In this document: positions 44,700 through 53,940 of the stretch, in pieces
Layout of the letters: every line of letters begins with the position of its first letter
Numbering within the stretch: position 1 is the first letter of the stretch
NCBI RefSeq assembly: GCF_027924665.1
Contig: NZ_AP027043.1
Coordinates: 4,030,001-4,094,000, forward strand
Source of the DNA: Flavobacterium sp. GSB-24
GTDB taxonomy: Bacteria; Bacteroidota; Bacteroidia; Flavobacteriales; Flavobacteriaceae
DNA: 64,000 bases
Reading direction: 5' to 3'
Notes under the pieces: generated by a model
The model's database searches: none
Seen by the model: only the letters and a program-made list of their open reading frames with translations
Told to the model about the DNA's origin: nothing
Position numbers and translations under genes: made by a program

Positions 44700-47470
44700 A
44701 TTTTGCATTCGATTGTATATTTTCCTGAACCTAATTCTAAAGTTGGTTTCGTTCCATCAAAACCTGCCCTAACTTTTTTATTATCAATCTTTACTTCCGA
44801 ACTTTTAGAAACAGGTAATTTTATTGTTGCCGTTGTATTCACAGGAATTTCAACATTCAAAATAAATTTGCCGTCTTTCTTTTCCCAAGACGAAACTATT
44901 TTTCCGTAAACCGATTGATAGTCCGCTTTCGCGAAAGTCATATCGCCAACTACTTCCGGTTGGATAAAGAAATGTTTGAAGCCCGGTTTTTCTGGATCGG
45001 CCATAATTCCGGCTAAACTTTGATAAAACCATTCTTCAATCTGCCCCAGCATAAAATGATTCCATGAATTTCCTTTTCTCGGATCCCATTGTTCCGCTAA
45101 AGTCGTTAAACCAAATTTAATCTGAAAACCATAACCCGGCGCATCGTAATGATTGTGCATTTTGTACATCGTTTCGTTTTCTCCATTTCTTGCCAAAGTC
45201 TGGAATAAATAGCGATTACCAACATCTCCAGTTGTCAAACGATCGCCTTTTTCTTTGATGTCAGCTAATAAATTCTGCATTACAGCCTCTTTATATTGAG
45301 GCTCTACAATATTCATAAAAATCGGAACAGCATTGCTAAACTGACTGTTTGTACCATATTGCTTCGTTTCTGGATTGAAAAATTTTGCGTTAAAAGCAGT
45401 TCTGACTTCAGAAGCCAAAGTTTCGTATTTCTCTAAATCTTCCGTTTTTCCCAACATTTTAGCTGCTTTTGCCACTAAATAAGCGCCATAATAATAATGC
45501 GAAGTAGCCGAAAGTGCAATCGGACTGTTTTTTGAATAACCTGCAGCGTGCGTTCCGTAATCGTACCAGTCTCCTAATCCGTGCGATAAGATATGATTTT
45601 CAGCTTTTGTCCCTAAATAATCCACATACTTTTTCATTACAGGAAAATATTTTTCGAGTAAAGAAGCATCGCCGTAATATTCATAATACATCCAGGGCAG
45701 AATTACACCTGTTACACCCCATTCCGGAGAATCGGTAAAGTCACCTCCAAAAATTACATATTCAGGAACAATGGTCGGAATTAATCCGTTATCGCGTTGT
45801 GAATCTGAAATATTCTGCATCGTTGCAGGAATGAAAGTCTGTAAATTATAATTGAACATTAAACCCGGACCATTCAAATGAATTTCTTCCAACCAGCCTA
45901 ATTTTTCACGCTGCGGACAATCGGTAAAAACACTTTGGAAATTACTTTTTATCGAATTATTAATCAGCTCGTGTGTTTTATTGAAGATTTCATTCGAACA
46001 AGCAAAACTTCCTGCTTCTCCCGCCGAATTATAAATGAAATTCGATTTTAAATCAACCAAAGTTGGAAGTTCCTTATTCTTATGTTCTTTATAATTAATG
46101 TTTTCAATCTGAACATATTGATAACCGTAGAAACTGAATTTTGGCGTCCATTCTTCGACCTGTTTTCCCTTTAAAGTATAATCGTAATAGTATGGTTTTC
46201 CAGATCTTCCCTGAGCAATTGTTCCTTCTTCATTTAAACCTTCGGCTACCCAAACACGAATCGTCTGTCCTTTTTTTCCCTTGACTTTGATAGTGGGAAA
46301 TCCAGAAAGATTCTGTCCCATATCAAAAACATAAAAATTTGGTTTTAACTCTTTTACGGTTTTTACTTCGTATTGCTTCTGAATTGTAACCGGCGGTGCT
46401 GTCTGCGGTCTTAAAACTCCTTTTGGTGCTTCCTGAATTACAACTTTTTTCCAGTCAGTATCTTTGAAACCTTTTCTGTTCCAGCCTTTTTGCTCTAAAT
46501 TGGCGTTGTAATCTTCTCCTCCAAAAATACTGTTGTACGTAATCGGACTTTTACTGTATTTCCAGGTTTCATCTGATTTTATAATTTCTTCTGAACCGTC
46601 TTTATAACTAATTTTCATTTTGAAGAATAAAGTCGGCGGACCAAAACTCACGAAGAATTTGGTATATCTTTCAGCAAGCGTATTGTACATTCCGTTCCCT
46701 AAAAGAACACCAATTACGTTTTCGCCTTTTTCTAATTGTTTCGCGTTTAACTCGTAAATATTGTAATTAACCGTTTTATCATAATCTGTCCATAAAGGTG
46801 CAAATTGGCTGTTCCCCACTTTTTTACCATTGATAGTCAATTCGTAATGTCCTAAACCTGAAATGTAAACGACTGCTTCTTTGATTTCTTTTTTTACTTC
46901 GAAAGGTTTACGAAGCATGATACTCCTGCGTGACAGCGAATCTGAAGCATTAATAAACGAATTCTTTTTTTCTCTGTTGAAAGTGGCTGTGTGGTAGTTT
47001 CTTCCTTCCGGCAGATGACTATCGGCTTTGGTAATCGCCCCAATCCAAATCGGATTTAATTCTGATTCTAACGAAGCAGTTCTAAAAGAAGCTGTTTTAC
47101 TCCATTTAGAAATTTTTCCTGATTGATTCCAAACTTTCACTTTCCAGAAATATTTGGTTTCGTTTTTTAATGGTTTTCCGTTATAAATAATATGCAGGTT
47201 TTTATCTGTATTTACTCTTCCAGAATTCCAGATATCTCCATCGTCATTATTTAATTTTTCTTCCGAAGAAGCAACTAAAATCAAATAAGCAATTTGTGAT
47301 GCATCAGATTCTTTTGAAACCAGCTGCCAGCTCAGCCTCGGTTGATTTTGAACCACTGCTAATGGATTTTCAGCCATTTCTGTTGTTAAATGTACAGGCA
47401 AAATTTGTCCTTTAGAAACTAGGGTTACTAAAAGACAAATTGCTAATACTATGTTTTTGAAATTCTTCAT
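44696..47470 (-). CDS. GH78 alpha-L-rhamnosidase (second of two)
   Basis: 924 residues with a signal peptide (MKNFKNIVLAICLLVTLVSKGQ). It has the same module order as the GH78 at 35.5 kb: QPRLSWQLVSKESDASQIAY, VYISGLGHYELTINGKKVGN, FDMGQNLSGFPTIKVKGKKG, and the helical barrel with FTDCPQREKLGWLEE (candidate acid Glu522). GYGFQIKFGLTTLAEQWDP carries the candidate base, and a small C-terminal beta domain ends the protein. It releases alpha-L-rhamnose. It differs strongly from its neighbour in the acid-motif region (REKLGWLEE versus NERQPWLGD), which suggests different linkage preference. Its TAG stop lies in the edge of repeat family D. The start is only a few codons from the next repeat copy. 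Confidence 0.94.
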   Translation of the reverse strand: MKNFKNIVLAICLLVTLVSKGQILPVHLTTEMAENPLAVVQNQPRLSWQLVSKESDASQIAYLILVASSEEKLNNDDGDIWNSGRVNTDKNLHIIYNGKPLKNETKYFWKVKVWNQSGKISKWSKTASFRTASLESELNPIWIGAITKADSHLPEGRNYHTATFNREKKNSFINASDSLSRRSIMLRKPFEVKKEIKEAVVYISGLGHYELTINGKKVGNSQFAPLWTDYDKTVNYNIYELNAKQLEKGENVIGVLLGNGMYNTLAERYTKFFVSFGPPTLFFKMKISYKDGSEEIIKSDETWKYSKSPITYNSIFGGEDYNANLEQKGWNRKGFKDTDWKKVVIQEAPKGVLRPQTAPPVTIQKQYEVKTVKELKPNFYVFDMGQNLSGFPTIKVKGKKGQTIRVWVAEGLNEEGTIAQGRSGKPYYYDYTLKGKQVEEWTPKFSFYGYQYVQIENINYKEHKNKELPTLVDLKSNFIYNSAGEAGSFACSNEIFNKTHELINNSIKSNFQSVFTDCPQREKLGWLEEIHLNGPGLMFNYNLQTFIPATMQNISDSQRDNGLIPTIVPEYVIFGGDFTDSPEWGVTGVILPWMYYEYYGDASLLEKYFPVMKKYVDYLGTKAENHILSHGLGDWYDYGTHAAGYSKNSPIALSATSHYYYGAYLVAKAAKMLGKTEDLEKYETLASEVRTAFNAKFFNPETKQYGTNSQFSNAVPIFMNIVEPQYKEAVMQNLLADIKEKGDRLTTGDVGNRYLFQTLARNGENETMYKMHNHYDAPGYGFQIKFGLTTLAEQWDPRKGNSWNHFMLGQIEEWFYQSLAGIMADPEKPGFKHFFIQPEVVGDMTFAKADYQSVYGKIVSSWEKKDGKFILNVEIPVNTTATIKLPVSKSSEVKIDNKKVRAGFDGTKPTLELGSGKYTIECKI

Positions 47471-47489
47471 TTCGTATTGTTGAGATTTT

Positions 47490-47617
47490 GAACGCGGATG
47501 AAACGGATTTACTTCGTAAAGACGCGGATAAAAACGGATTTTTTCATTGTAGTATTTAAAAAAATCCGCGTCAATCTGCGTCTTCGCTTTAGCGAATCTG
47601 TGTCATCCGCGTTCTAT
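47490..47617. repeat. Inverted repeat, family D (copy 2)
   Basis: The left arm from 47490 (aacgcggatgaaacggattt) and the right arm ending at about 47617 (cgcgttctataa) enclose an A/T loop. The structure and sequence parallel 44440-44699 but lack the inner palindromes. The right edge supplies the TAG stop of the propeller gene at 47614. Confidence 0.8.
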
Positions 47618-49476
47618 AATTTTTTCGTTATCAACGAATCTATATTGAATACCGCTTCTGGGATTAATTTTCCTGTTTGAGGCAGATCGTCGTAATCATC
47701 TGTATCTGGTGCTGTGTCCGGATTTGGCGTATATCTTTGTTCGCCTGTGCGGAACATAATTCGCTCAAAACCATCTACCGGAGCATAAAAAATTCTCGTT
47801 GATTCTTTTTCGTCGTTTACTTTTACAGTGTACGAACGGGTTTTAACGTTCAGTTTTAGATTTACTTTATACTCTTTTCCAGCTTCGTATTTGGCAATCG
47901 TATTGAAACGAGCTCCCGTTTTTGTTTTCAACTGCCCATCCGAATCAAAAGTTAATCTTACGGCTGGCAATCCTTGTTTATTCTGAAATTCAACTTGTAA
48001 TAAACCGTGATTATTCTGCTCTGGTTTAACCGTAAAAGTAACTTCCATTTTTTCTGCAAACGGAACAACACGTTCTGCACGCGCATAATCAAAATAATCC
48101 TGATCTCTTAAAGTCAGCCATTTTTTACCGTCTTTCTTTTCGATTTTTGTTGAAGCCCAAGATAAATCATAGGTATTCCATAACTTTAATTCTTGTCCGT
48201 CAGGAAGATTACTGAAAACATCATTCGCATTTTCTGTCACAACCGAAGTAACCGGAACCGGAATCGATGCTACCCAAATATCTTCTTTGTTTACACTGTA
48301 GCTTACCCAAAGTTTTCCGTCAGGCGGAGTTCCGTCGCCTTCTGAAATACCACGAACGTATTGAGGCCCTGCCGATTTATAGTTGCCTCCGTAACGCATT
48401 GGACTGATTTCGCCGTGAACTAATAGTAAATCTTTATAATTTAATCCGTCATCACTTGTTGAAATTGCCAAAGGCCAGCGGTATTCTGATGGATTGTAAA
48501 CGGTCGCATAACGATTATCAGACGTTTTTTGTCCCCAGATTTTAGCATTGCTGTTTACAAAACCGGGAGCACGAACGGGAGTGTATTCCCATGTTTTTCC
48601 TCCGTCTTTACTAATCGAAGTTAAAGCGTGTTTCCATAAACCTACAACATCACCATTTGGCAGATGATACGAACTTAAAGCTTTATAAGGTTTCTTTAGC
48701 GGAATCAATTCGTCATCACGATCTGCTTCCTCTACCCATTGCTGTAAAACCAACGGATCAGATAAAATTTCTTCGCAGGCTTTTTTCAAACCTTTGTCTT
48801 TTGCCTGCGTATAAAATGGGAAAGCCGATTTCGATTTATCCCAGGATTTATTGTATCTGATGAAATAAATTTCGCCAAAACTGCCGTCTTTTTTGATTTC
48901 GCGAATTACACGTCCAATTCCCTTTCCGTCGTTTGGATCGTCCTTTTCATCCATCGCAATTCCGTAATACGCCAAAGCAAAAAGTCGCTTGTCTTTTGAA
49001 GTATAAAAACCCATTCTCTGATGCATAATCGCATCCAGATTTTTAGCAACGCCTTCTACGCCCTCTTTTTTCCATCCGTCAGGAATATGATAAATTGGGA
49101 AAATTACTTTTGGCATTTTCCAGCTTACGCCGTCTTTTGAAGTCATAATCAGCGTCTGACTTGGCGGAATATGCTCGCCAGCAGGATCACTTAAATACTG
49201 CAGATAAAAAGAATCATTCCAATACGCCATTGTAGGCTGATGATTGTATGTCCAGCCAAAACCATCGGCTTTTTCAGGATGTTCTCTGCTCGCACGCATG
49301 ATCTGTGTAGCGTGAACTCCAACTGCTGGACTTAACTGCCCGTGATGATAATCAACATTTGAAAGTGTTTTACCAACGTAACGAACGGTGTCATTCTGCG
49401 AATTTACAGCTGTACCAATCAATAAAATTGTGGCTGTGGTTAAGAGGTTGGTTTTTATTTTTTGGAAAGCAATCAT
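47614..49476 (-). CDS. Secreted beta-propeller glycosidase candidate with C-terminal jelly roll
   Basis: 620 residues with a signal peptide near residues 8-26. Residues 50-420 show propeller-type repeats: WTYNHQPTMAYWNDSFYLQY, TLIMTSKDGVSWKMP, MGFYTSKDKRLFALAYYG, LTSISKDGGKTWEYTP and ISTSDDGLNYKDLLLVHGE. Residues about 435-600 form a LamG-like jelly roll (WLTLRDQDYFDYARAERVVP, NHGLLQVEFQNKQGLPAVRL). Relatives are annotated only as BNR or exo-sialidase-like. The fold is shared with GH145 rhamnosidases and other propeller enzymes, but I cannot place it in a family. His in YNHQP is a possible catalytic or binding residue. Position between GH43 and GH78 suggests action on a rhamnogalacturonan side chain. 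Confidence 0.7.
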   Translation of the reverse strand: MIAFQKIKTNLLTTATILLIGTAVNSQNDTVRYVGKTLSNVDYHHGQLSPAVGVHATQIMRASREHPEKADGFGWTYNHQPTMAYWNDSFYLQYLSDPAGEHIPPSQTLIMTSKDGVSWKMPKVIFPIYHIPDGWKKEGVEGVAKNLDAIMHQRMGFYTSKDKRLFALAYYGIAMDEKDDPNDGKGIGRVIREIKKDGSFGEIYFIRYNKSWDKSKSAFPFYTQAKDKGLKKACEEILSDPLVLQQWVEEADRDDELIPLKKPYKALSSYHLPNGDVVGLWKHALTSISKDGGKTWEYTPVRAPGFVNSNAKIWGQKTSDNRYATVYNPSEYRWPLAISTSDDGLNYKDLLLVHGEISPMRYGGNYKSAGPQYVRGISEGDGTPPDGKLWVSYSVNKEDIWVASIPVPVTSVVTENANDVFSNLPDGQELKLWNTYDLSWASTKIEKKDGKKWLTLRDQDYFDYARAERVVPFAEKMEVTFTVKPEQNNHGLLQVEFQNKQGLPAVRLTFDSDGQLKTKTGARFNTIAKYEAGKEYKVNLKLNVKTRSYTVKVNDEKESTRIFYAPVDGFERIMFRTGEQRYTPNPDTAPDTDDYDDLPQTGKLIPEAVFNIDSLITKKL

Positions 49477-49500
49477 TGTGTTTTATTTTTTATTCTGATC

Positions 49501-49533
49501 AGACCTAACAGGTTTTAAAAACCTGTTAGGTCT
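49501..49533. repeat. 33-bp perfect palindrome (agacctaacagg type)
   Basis: A near-continuous palindrome centred on a tttaaa core in the 66-bp gap between the GH43 and propeller genes. Similar elements lie at 30137-30169 and 40378-40408. Confidence 0.8.
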
Positions 49534-49542
49534 CGTTGCGAA

Positions 49543-50460
49543 TTATTTCTTTTCAATTAATCCTTTTAAAACTTCTGCAGATATTGTTGTAATCGTTCCG
49601 TGTTTGTGCCCTTCGGGAAGGCTTATTTTTGACGAAACATCTTCAAAATGAACAAAATCTGAAGTACTTAAGGCTTTATAATTTTTTGAACCGTAATTGT
49701 CATAATACAACAGCCATTTTTTACCCACTTTCACTACCGTTGGTCCTTCTGATAAATATTCGGTCAAAGGTTCTGAACTTTTGCTGAATGGACCTAAAGG
49801 CGATTTTCCGAACGCTACTTTTATGTTTCGCATGGGTCTTGTGTTGTCTTTCAAAACTAAAACGTAATCTTTTTTGCCTTTCTTTACAATCACACAATCA
49901 ATTACGCTGAAGCCTGGTTCGTAATATAATTTTGTATCAGAGAATGTTTTGAAATCTTTTGTCGTTACATAATACATTCTGTGATTGTTTTTTTCTTCTT
50001 CCACACCTTTTTCAAATCGGAACGGAATTGTCGATGCCCAAATAATAATGTATTCTTTTTTAACATCATCATAAAAAATTTCCGGCGCCCAAACGTTTAC
50101 CACTTCCGGTTCGTTTTTCATTACGGGAATGTACTGTTGTTCTGACCAATGAATTAAATCTGTAGAACTTGCATATCCAAAACCGTTTCCGCCTTTCCAG
50201 TCGGTTGTCCAAACCATGTGATAGGTTCCGTCTGCTCCTTTAGTAATCGACGGATCACGCATGATTTTGCTAGCGCCGATTTCAGGTTTTAAGAATGAGC
50301 CTTCCAGACCTTTCCAATTATAACCGTCTTCGCTGTAAGCCAGATATAAACCTTCTGTTGCTGGTTCACGAAATGACGTAAAAAGGTATAAATCTTTCTT
50401 TTTCTGCGAATAACTAACCGCAAAAATGAAAAAGGTTACTATGATGACTATTTTTTTCAT
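49543..50460 (-). CDS. GH43-type five-bladed propeller glycosidase
   Basis: The Met at 50460 (MKKIVIIVTFFIFAVSYSQ) begins the signal peptide; an ATG three codons earlier is possible. The protein has 305 residues. The propeller shows the GH43 catalytic triad positions: IMRDPSITKGADGTYHMVWT (base Asp in RDPS), SVIDCVIVKKGKKDYVLVLKD (pKa-modulating Asp) and YLSEGPTVVKVGKKWLLYYD (acid Glu in SEGPT). NVWAPEIFYDDVKKEYIIIW is the usual second-blade motif. GH43 enzymes act on alpha-L-arabinofuranosides, beta-xylosides or beta-galactosides; the subfamily cannot be fixed here, though a galactosidase or arabinosidase fits rhamnogalacturonan I side chains. The single-domain, secreted form is of normal length. 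Confidence 0.88.
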   Translation of the reverse strand: MKKIVIIVTFFIFAVSYSQKKKDLYLFTSFREPATEGLYLAYSEDGYNWKGLEGSFLKPEIGASKIMRDPSITKGADGTYHMVWTTDWKGGNGFGYASSTDLIHWSEQQYIPVMKNEPEVVNVWAPEIFYDDVKKEYIIIWASTIPFRFEKGVEEEKNNHRMYYVTTKDFKTFSDTKLYYEPGFSVIDCVIVKKGKKDYVLVLKDNTRPMRNIKVAFGKSPLGPFSKSSEPLTEYLSEGPTVVKVGKKWLLYYDNYGSKNYKALSTSDFVHFEDVSSKISLPEGHKHGTITTISAEVLKGLIEKK

Positions 50461-50548
50461 GTTGTCCAATTAAACACCAATTTCACTAATTAACACGAAT
50501 TAAATTGGTTTAAATCCGTGAAATCTGTGTTATATTATTTTGAATTTT

Positions 50549-52123
50549 CTATTCTGTAATTGCTTTTTTATCTAAATCTTTTCCTTTTTTAACTGATGTT
50601 GTTACATTGTTAAAAACATTATTTTTTAGGAAAACATTCTTTGTGTCTTTTCCGTTTGCTTCGATGAAAACATCCGTAGCATTGAATGGAAAATTATTAT
50701 TAATCAATACATTAGAAACATTATCTAATTTAATAACCGGAACATTTTTAATTGGTGTTGAAGATCCAACATTGTCTAAAATAACATTTTTCGAATCTGA
50801 TATTTTGAAAGAAGAACCAATTGTTGCATTTACTTTTACATCGTGAAATTCAACATCTGTAGCCGTGTTTACCGTAAAGCCTTCTTTTCCGTCCATATTG
50901 ATGTTGGAGAAAGTGATGTTCTGAATCGGCATTTCGGTAATTCCTAAAATTTGTCCTGCTTTGTTCACGTTTGAAGCTGTAATGTTGCTCATGTGAATGT
51001 TTCTGAAAATCGGTGTTTTCTCGGTTACAGGTTCTACTTTGGTGTCTTTATCATAGAAAAGGCTTAGTACAATTGCTTCTTCTTTAATGTTTTTCATTAC
51101 GATATTATCGACACGAATATCTTCTACAACACCGCCTCGTCCGCGTGCTGCTTTGATACGGATTCCGCGATCTGTTCCGTCGAAAACACAGTTTGAAATC
51201 GTGATTTTCTTGATTCCGCCCGACATTTCACTTCCAATAACAACGCCGCCATGACCGCTTAACATTGTACAATTGGTAATCGTAACATTTTCAGTAGCTT
51301 TTCCGTATTTACGTCCGTCGCCGTCTCTTCCTGATTTAATGGTAATGCAGTCGTCTCCAACGCTGATATGACAATTTGAAATATGAACATTGGTGCAAGA
51401 CGAAGGATTGATCCCGTCTGTATTTGGCGAATGCGGATTAAAAATCGAAATTCCGGTTACCGTTACATTATCACAGAACTCAGGATTGATGGTCCAGAAA
51501 GGTGAATTTTGAAACGTAACGCCTTCTATTAAAATGTTTTTACAGTTGTAAGCCTGAAAAAAAGAAGGTCTAAAGAATTTTTTATCAACCGTTCTTTTGT
51601 AATAGGGCTCGGTGTAAAGGCCTTTGTTTTGCTCTTCCCACATCGTTTGGTATTTGGTTGGAGGAAGCGGTTCTTTGACTGTTTCGATTCGGTACACTTC
51701 ATTCCACCAAGCTTTTCCTTGTCCGTCGATTACGCCTCTTCCAGTAATGGTGATATTTTCTACATCTTTAGCATAAAATAATGGCTGGAAACTTTTCATT
51801 ACAATTCCTTCGTAACGCATTTCTACGTAAGGCAGATAGTCATCAAAATTTTCTGAAAACTTTAAAAGTGCGCCTGAATCTAAATGAATTGTGATGTTGC
51901 TTTTTAGTGTTAACGCTCCCGTAAGATATTCCCCAGCAGGGAAAAAGATCGTTCCTCCGCCATTTTTAGAAGCTTTTTCAATTGCATTTTGAATGGCTTG
52001 GGTGCATTTTATTCCTTTATTATTTCCTCCTTCGTTTAAAATGTTTAACCAGCCGTCGTTTGCGAAAGCGGTGTTAAGACCAGTTATGAAGCAGAGGATT
52101 ATTAGTATGTTTTTGATTTTCAT
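50549..52123 (-). CDS. GH28 polygalacturonase family enzyme
   Basis: 524 residues with a signal peptide (to about residue 21). It is a right-handed beta-helix with the GH28 catalytic set: SPNTDGINP (Asp236), SVGDDCITIKSG (Asp257-Asp258), SGHGGVVIGSE (His291) and RIKAARGRGG. The N-terminal cap has GGGTIFFPAGEYLTG. It hydrolyses alpha-1,4-galacturonosyl links in homogalacturonan or alpha-GalA-1,2-Rha links in rhamnogalacturonan. The single secreted form and PUL context fit exo-polygalacturonase or rhamnogalacturonan hydrolase, not distinguishable by eye. It lies 267 bp after the GH140-like gene, with a family-A repeat between. Confidence 0.94.
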   Translation of the reverse strand: MKIKNILIILCFITGLNTAFANDGWLNILNEGGNNKGIKCTQAIQNAIEKASKNGGGTIFFPAGEYLTGALTLKSNITIHLDSGALLKFSENFDDYLPYVEMRYEGIVMKSFQPLFYAKDVENITITGRGVIDGQGKAWWNEVYRIETVKEPLPPTKYQTMWEEQNKGLYTEPYYKRTVDKKFFRPSFFQAYNCKNILIEGVTFQNSPFWTINPEFCDNVTVTGISIFNPHSPNTDGINPSSCTNVHISNCHISVGDDCITIKSGRDGDGRKYGKATENVTITNCTMLSGHGGVVIGSEMSGGIKKITISNCVFDGTDRGIRIKAARGRGGVVEDIRVDNIVMKNIKEEAIVLSLFYDKDTKVEPVTEKTPIFRNIHMSNITASNVNKAGQILGITEMPIQNITFSNINMDGKEGFTVNTATDVEFHDVKVNATIGSSFKISDSKNVILDNVGSSTPIKNVPVIKLDNVSNVLINNNFPFNATDVFIEANGKDTKNVFLKNNVFNNVTTSVKKGKDLDKKAITE

Positions 52124-52144
52124 AGTTGTGCTGTTTTCTCATTT

Positions 52145-52244
52145 TTGTCATTTCGACGAAGGAGAAATCTTCGCAAGAAACTCTACAAAGTTGCTCAATC
52201 ATACGGAGCTACTAACGAAGATTTCTCCTTCGTCGAAATGACAA
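52145..52244 (-). repeat. ~100-bp palindromic repeat, family A (copy 4, inverted)
   Basis: Arms at 52145 and 52244 pair well. The interior is in the opposite orientation to the other copies (ctacaaagttg on the plus strand). A small palindrome follows (52265-52281, tcgacaa...ttgtcga), as does a degenerate half element ending atgacaa at 52317. The 267-bp gap 52124-52390 contains no gene. Confidence 0.8.
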
Positions 52245-52390
52245 GATTGTGGTTATTTACTTTGTCGACAATCGTTGTCGATTCTCGAGTGTGATTCCTC
52301 GTTCCTCGGAATGACAATATTGCGGATAATCTGTGATTATTTATTTCAAGAATTACATTTCACTAATTACTTTGTACTTTTCACTAATTA

Positions 52391-53794
52391 CTAAATAGAA
52401 CGTAAAATCAAAACCCAGTCATTACCGTCTTCTTTTTTTCCTGCTGGCTGAAAATTTTGAGTTCCTTTATTATCAAATGTTCCTATTTTAGTTTTCTTGC
52501 CATTTCTTGGATTGTACCAAGTTGCTTCGAATTTATCGCTGGAAATTTTTCCTAATTTGGCTTCAATTATTCTACCGTTGTAAGTGTAAAACAAAGCATA
52601 TTTTTCCCCTCTTATTGCCGGAATGTAATCGTATTTTTCTCCTTGGTTAACTACTAATGAAACATCTGGAACTCCTTCTAAAAATGGAAATTCCTCCATC
52701 AGTTTTTTAATATAAACCATCTGCTTTGCTCCTGGTGCATTAATGGCCGATGTCCATAATTCTTTGTTTCCGTACGCTGGTTTATCGCCTTTTCTAAACA
52801 TTTGCATTACAGCGTTGTGTCCGTACGTATAACCTGCTACGCCTGATAGAACTGACCAATATCCGTAACGGCGAACATCATTTGCTGTCCATTTTGGTTG
52901 TAGAGTATCGTGTAAACCGTGTGGAATTCCTTCGTAAGATGGTTCTCCGTCAAGCGTAGGTTTTGTTGGTTTTAATTCGAAATCTCTTAGAACAAATTTG
53001 TAATTGTCTTCTTTGAAATTCGTTTTTATTGAATCCTGATCGTATCTTCTGTGTCCTGATTGGAACATATTGAAATCCAGCCATTTTGCGTTGTGGAAAT
53101 TCTCCGAAGAATCCGTTCTTCCAAACGGGTGAAAAGTCACTAATTGGTTTGGATTGTTGGTTTTTAAAGTATTCCCGATGGCGTTCCAGATATCCTGAAA
53201 TTCATTTCCGTGCGTATCGCCTCCGTTTAACCAAATTACGTTGGTTTTGTTTTTATATCGATTTGCCAAAAACATTGCATATTCTATTGCTTGTTCTTTG
53301 CTCACTTTATTTCCTTTAGAAACGTTGGTTCCCCAAACCGGAACCATTGCTAAATAAATTCCGTTTTTGCGAGCGACTTCTAATGTATAATCTACGTGAT
53401 CCCAATAATCGTATTGTTTTGCATCTTTAAAATCATTCCCCGCCGTAAGCAATGGTTTTGATACGTCTTCGTTGATCAAAGCTGGATCGCCATACACGTT
53501 AACGGCATTAATATTATGCAGCACCATCACCTGAACGACATTGAAGCCTTTTTCTTTTCTGTCTTTAAAATATTTGTCTACTCCTGCTCTGTCTAATTTT
53601 CCGAATGCCAGCCAGCCTGTGTCGCCCAGCCAGAAAAATGGTTTTTCATCTCCGGTAACAAAATAATGCTGATTTTTAGAAATTTTGATTTCAGGCAGGG
53701 CATCTTTTGTTTTGACAGCTTGCGAAAATCCGCTTTGTGCTGTCAATAAAAAGCTTGCACTTAAGGCGTATAAATATTTAATTTTCAGATTCAT
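52391..53794 (-). CDS. GH140-like (DUF4038) apiosidase candidate
   Basis: 467 residues with a signal peptide to about residue 25. A DUF4038/GH140 TIM barrel occupies residues 40-370: FFWLGDTGWLAFGKLDRAGV, GFNVVQVMVLHNINAVNVYG, IYLAMVPVWGTNVSKG, NVIWLNGGDTHGNEF (Asp193) and KPTLDGEPSYEGIPHG (Glu284). These two acids match the catalytic pair described for the founding apiosidase. A C-terminal 'collagenase-like' beta domain (RGEKYALFYTYNGR, ATWYNPRNGKKTKIG) completes the family architecture. GH140 cleaves apiose from galacturonic acid in rhamnogalacturonan II side chains; other members may differ, so apiosidase activity is an inference. It is the strongest hint that this PUL handles RG-II-like branches. 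Confidence 0.88.
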   Translation of the reverse strand: MNLKIKYLYALSASFLLTAQSGFSQAVKTKDALPEIKISKNQHYFVTGDEKPFFWLGDTGWLAFGKLDRAGVDKYFKDRKEKGFNVVQVMVLHNINAVNVYGDPALINEDVSKPLLTAGNDFKDAKQYDYWDHVDYTLEVARKNGIYLAMVPVWGTNVSKGNKVSKEQAIEYAMFLANRYKNKTNVIWLNGGDTHGNEFQDIWNAIGNTLKTNNPNQLVTFHPFGRTDSSENFHNAKWLDFNMFQSGHRRYDQDSIKTNFKEDNYKFVLRDFELKPTKPTLDGEPSYEGIPHGLHDTLQPKWTANDVRRYGYWSVLSGVAGYTYGHNAVMQMFRKGDKPAYGNKELWTSAINAPGAKQMVYIKKLMEEFPFLEGVPDVSLVVNQGEKYDYIPAIRGEKYALFYTYNGRIIEAKLGKISSDKFEATWYNPRNGKKTKIGTFDNKGTQNFQPAGKKEDGNDWVLILRSI

Positions 53795-53940
53795 TTTGAT
53801 TTATTTTGAAATTATATTTTTATTTTTTTTTGCCACAGATTTTACTGATTTAATGGATTTTTCCAAGCTTTGTGTTTAAATTTTTCACGCAGATTTTGCA
53901 GATTGAGCAGATTTTATTTTTAATTTTTAATCTTTGATTT

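Noticed and set aside
51993..52241. 82-codon plus-strand frame across the GH28 5' end
   Set aside because: It is antisense to the GH28 signal-peptide region and runs into a family-A repeat.
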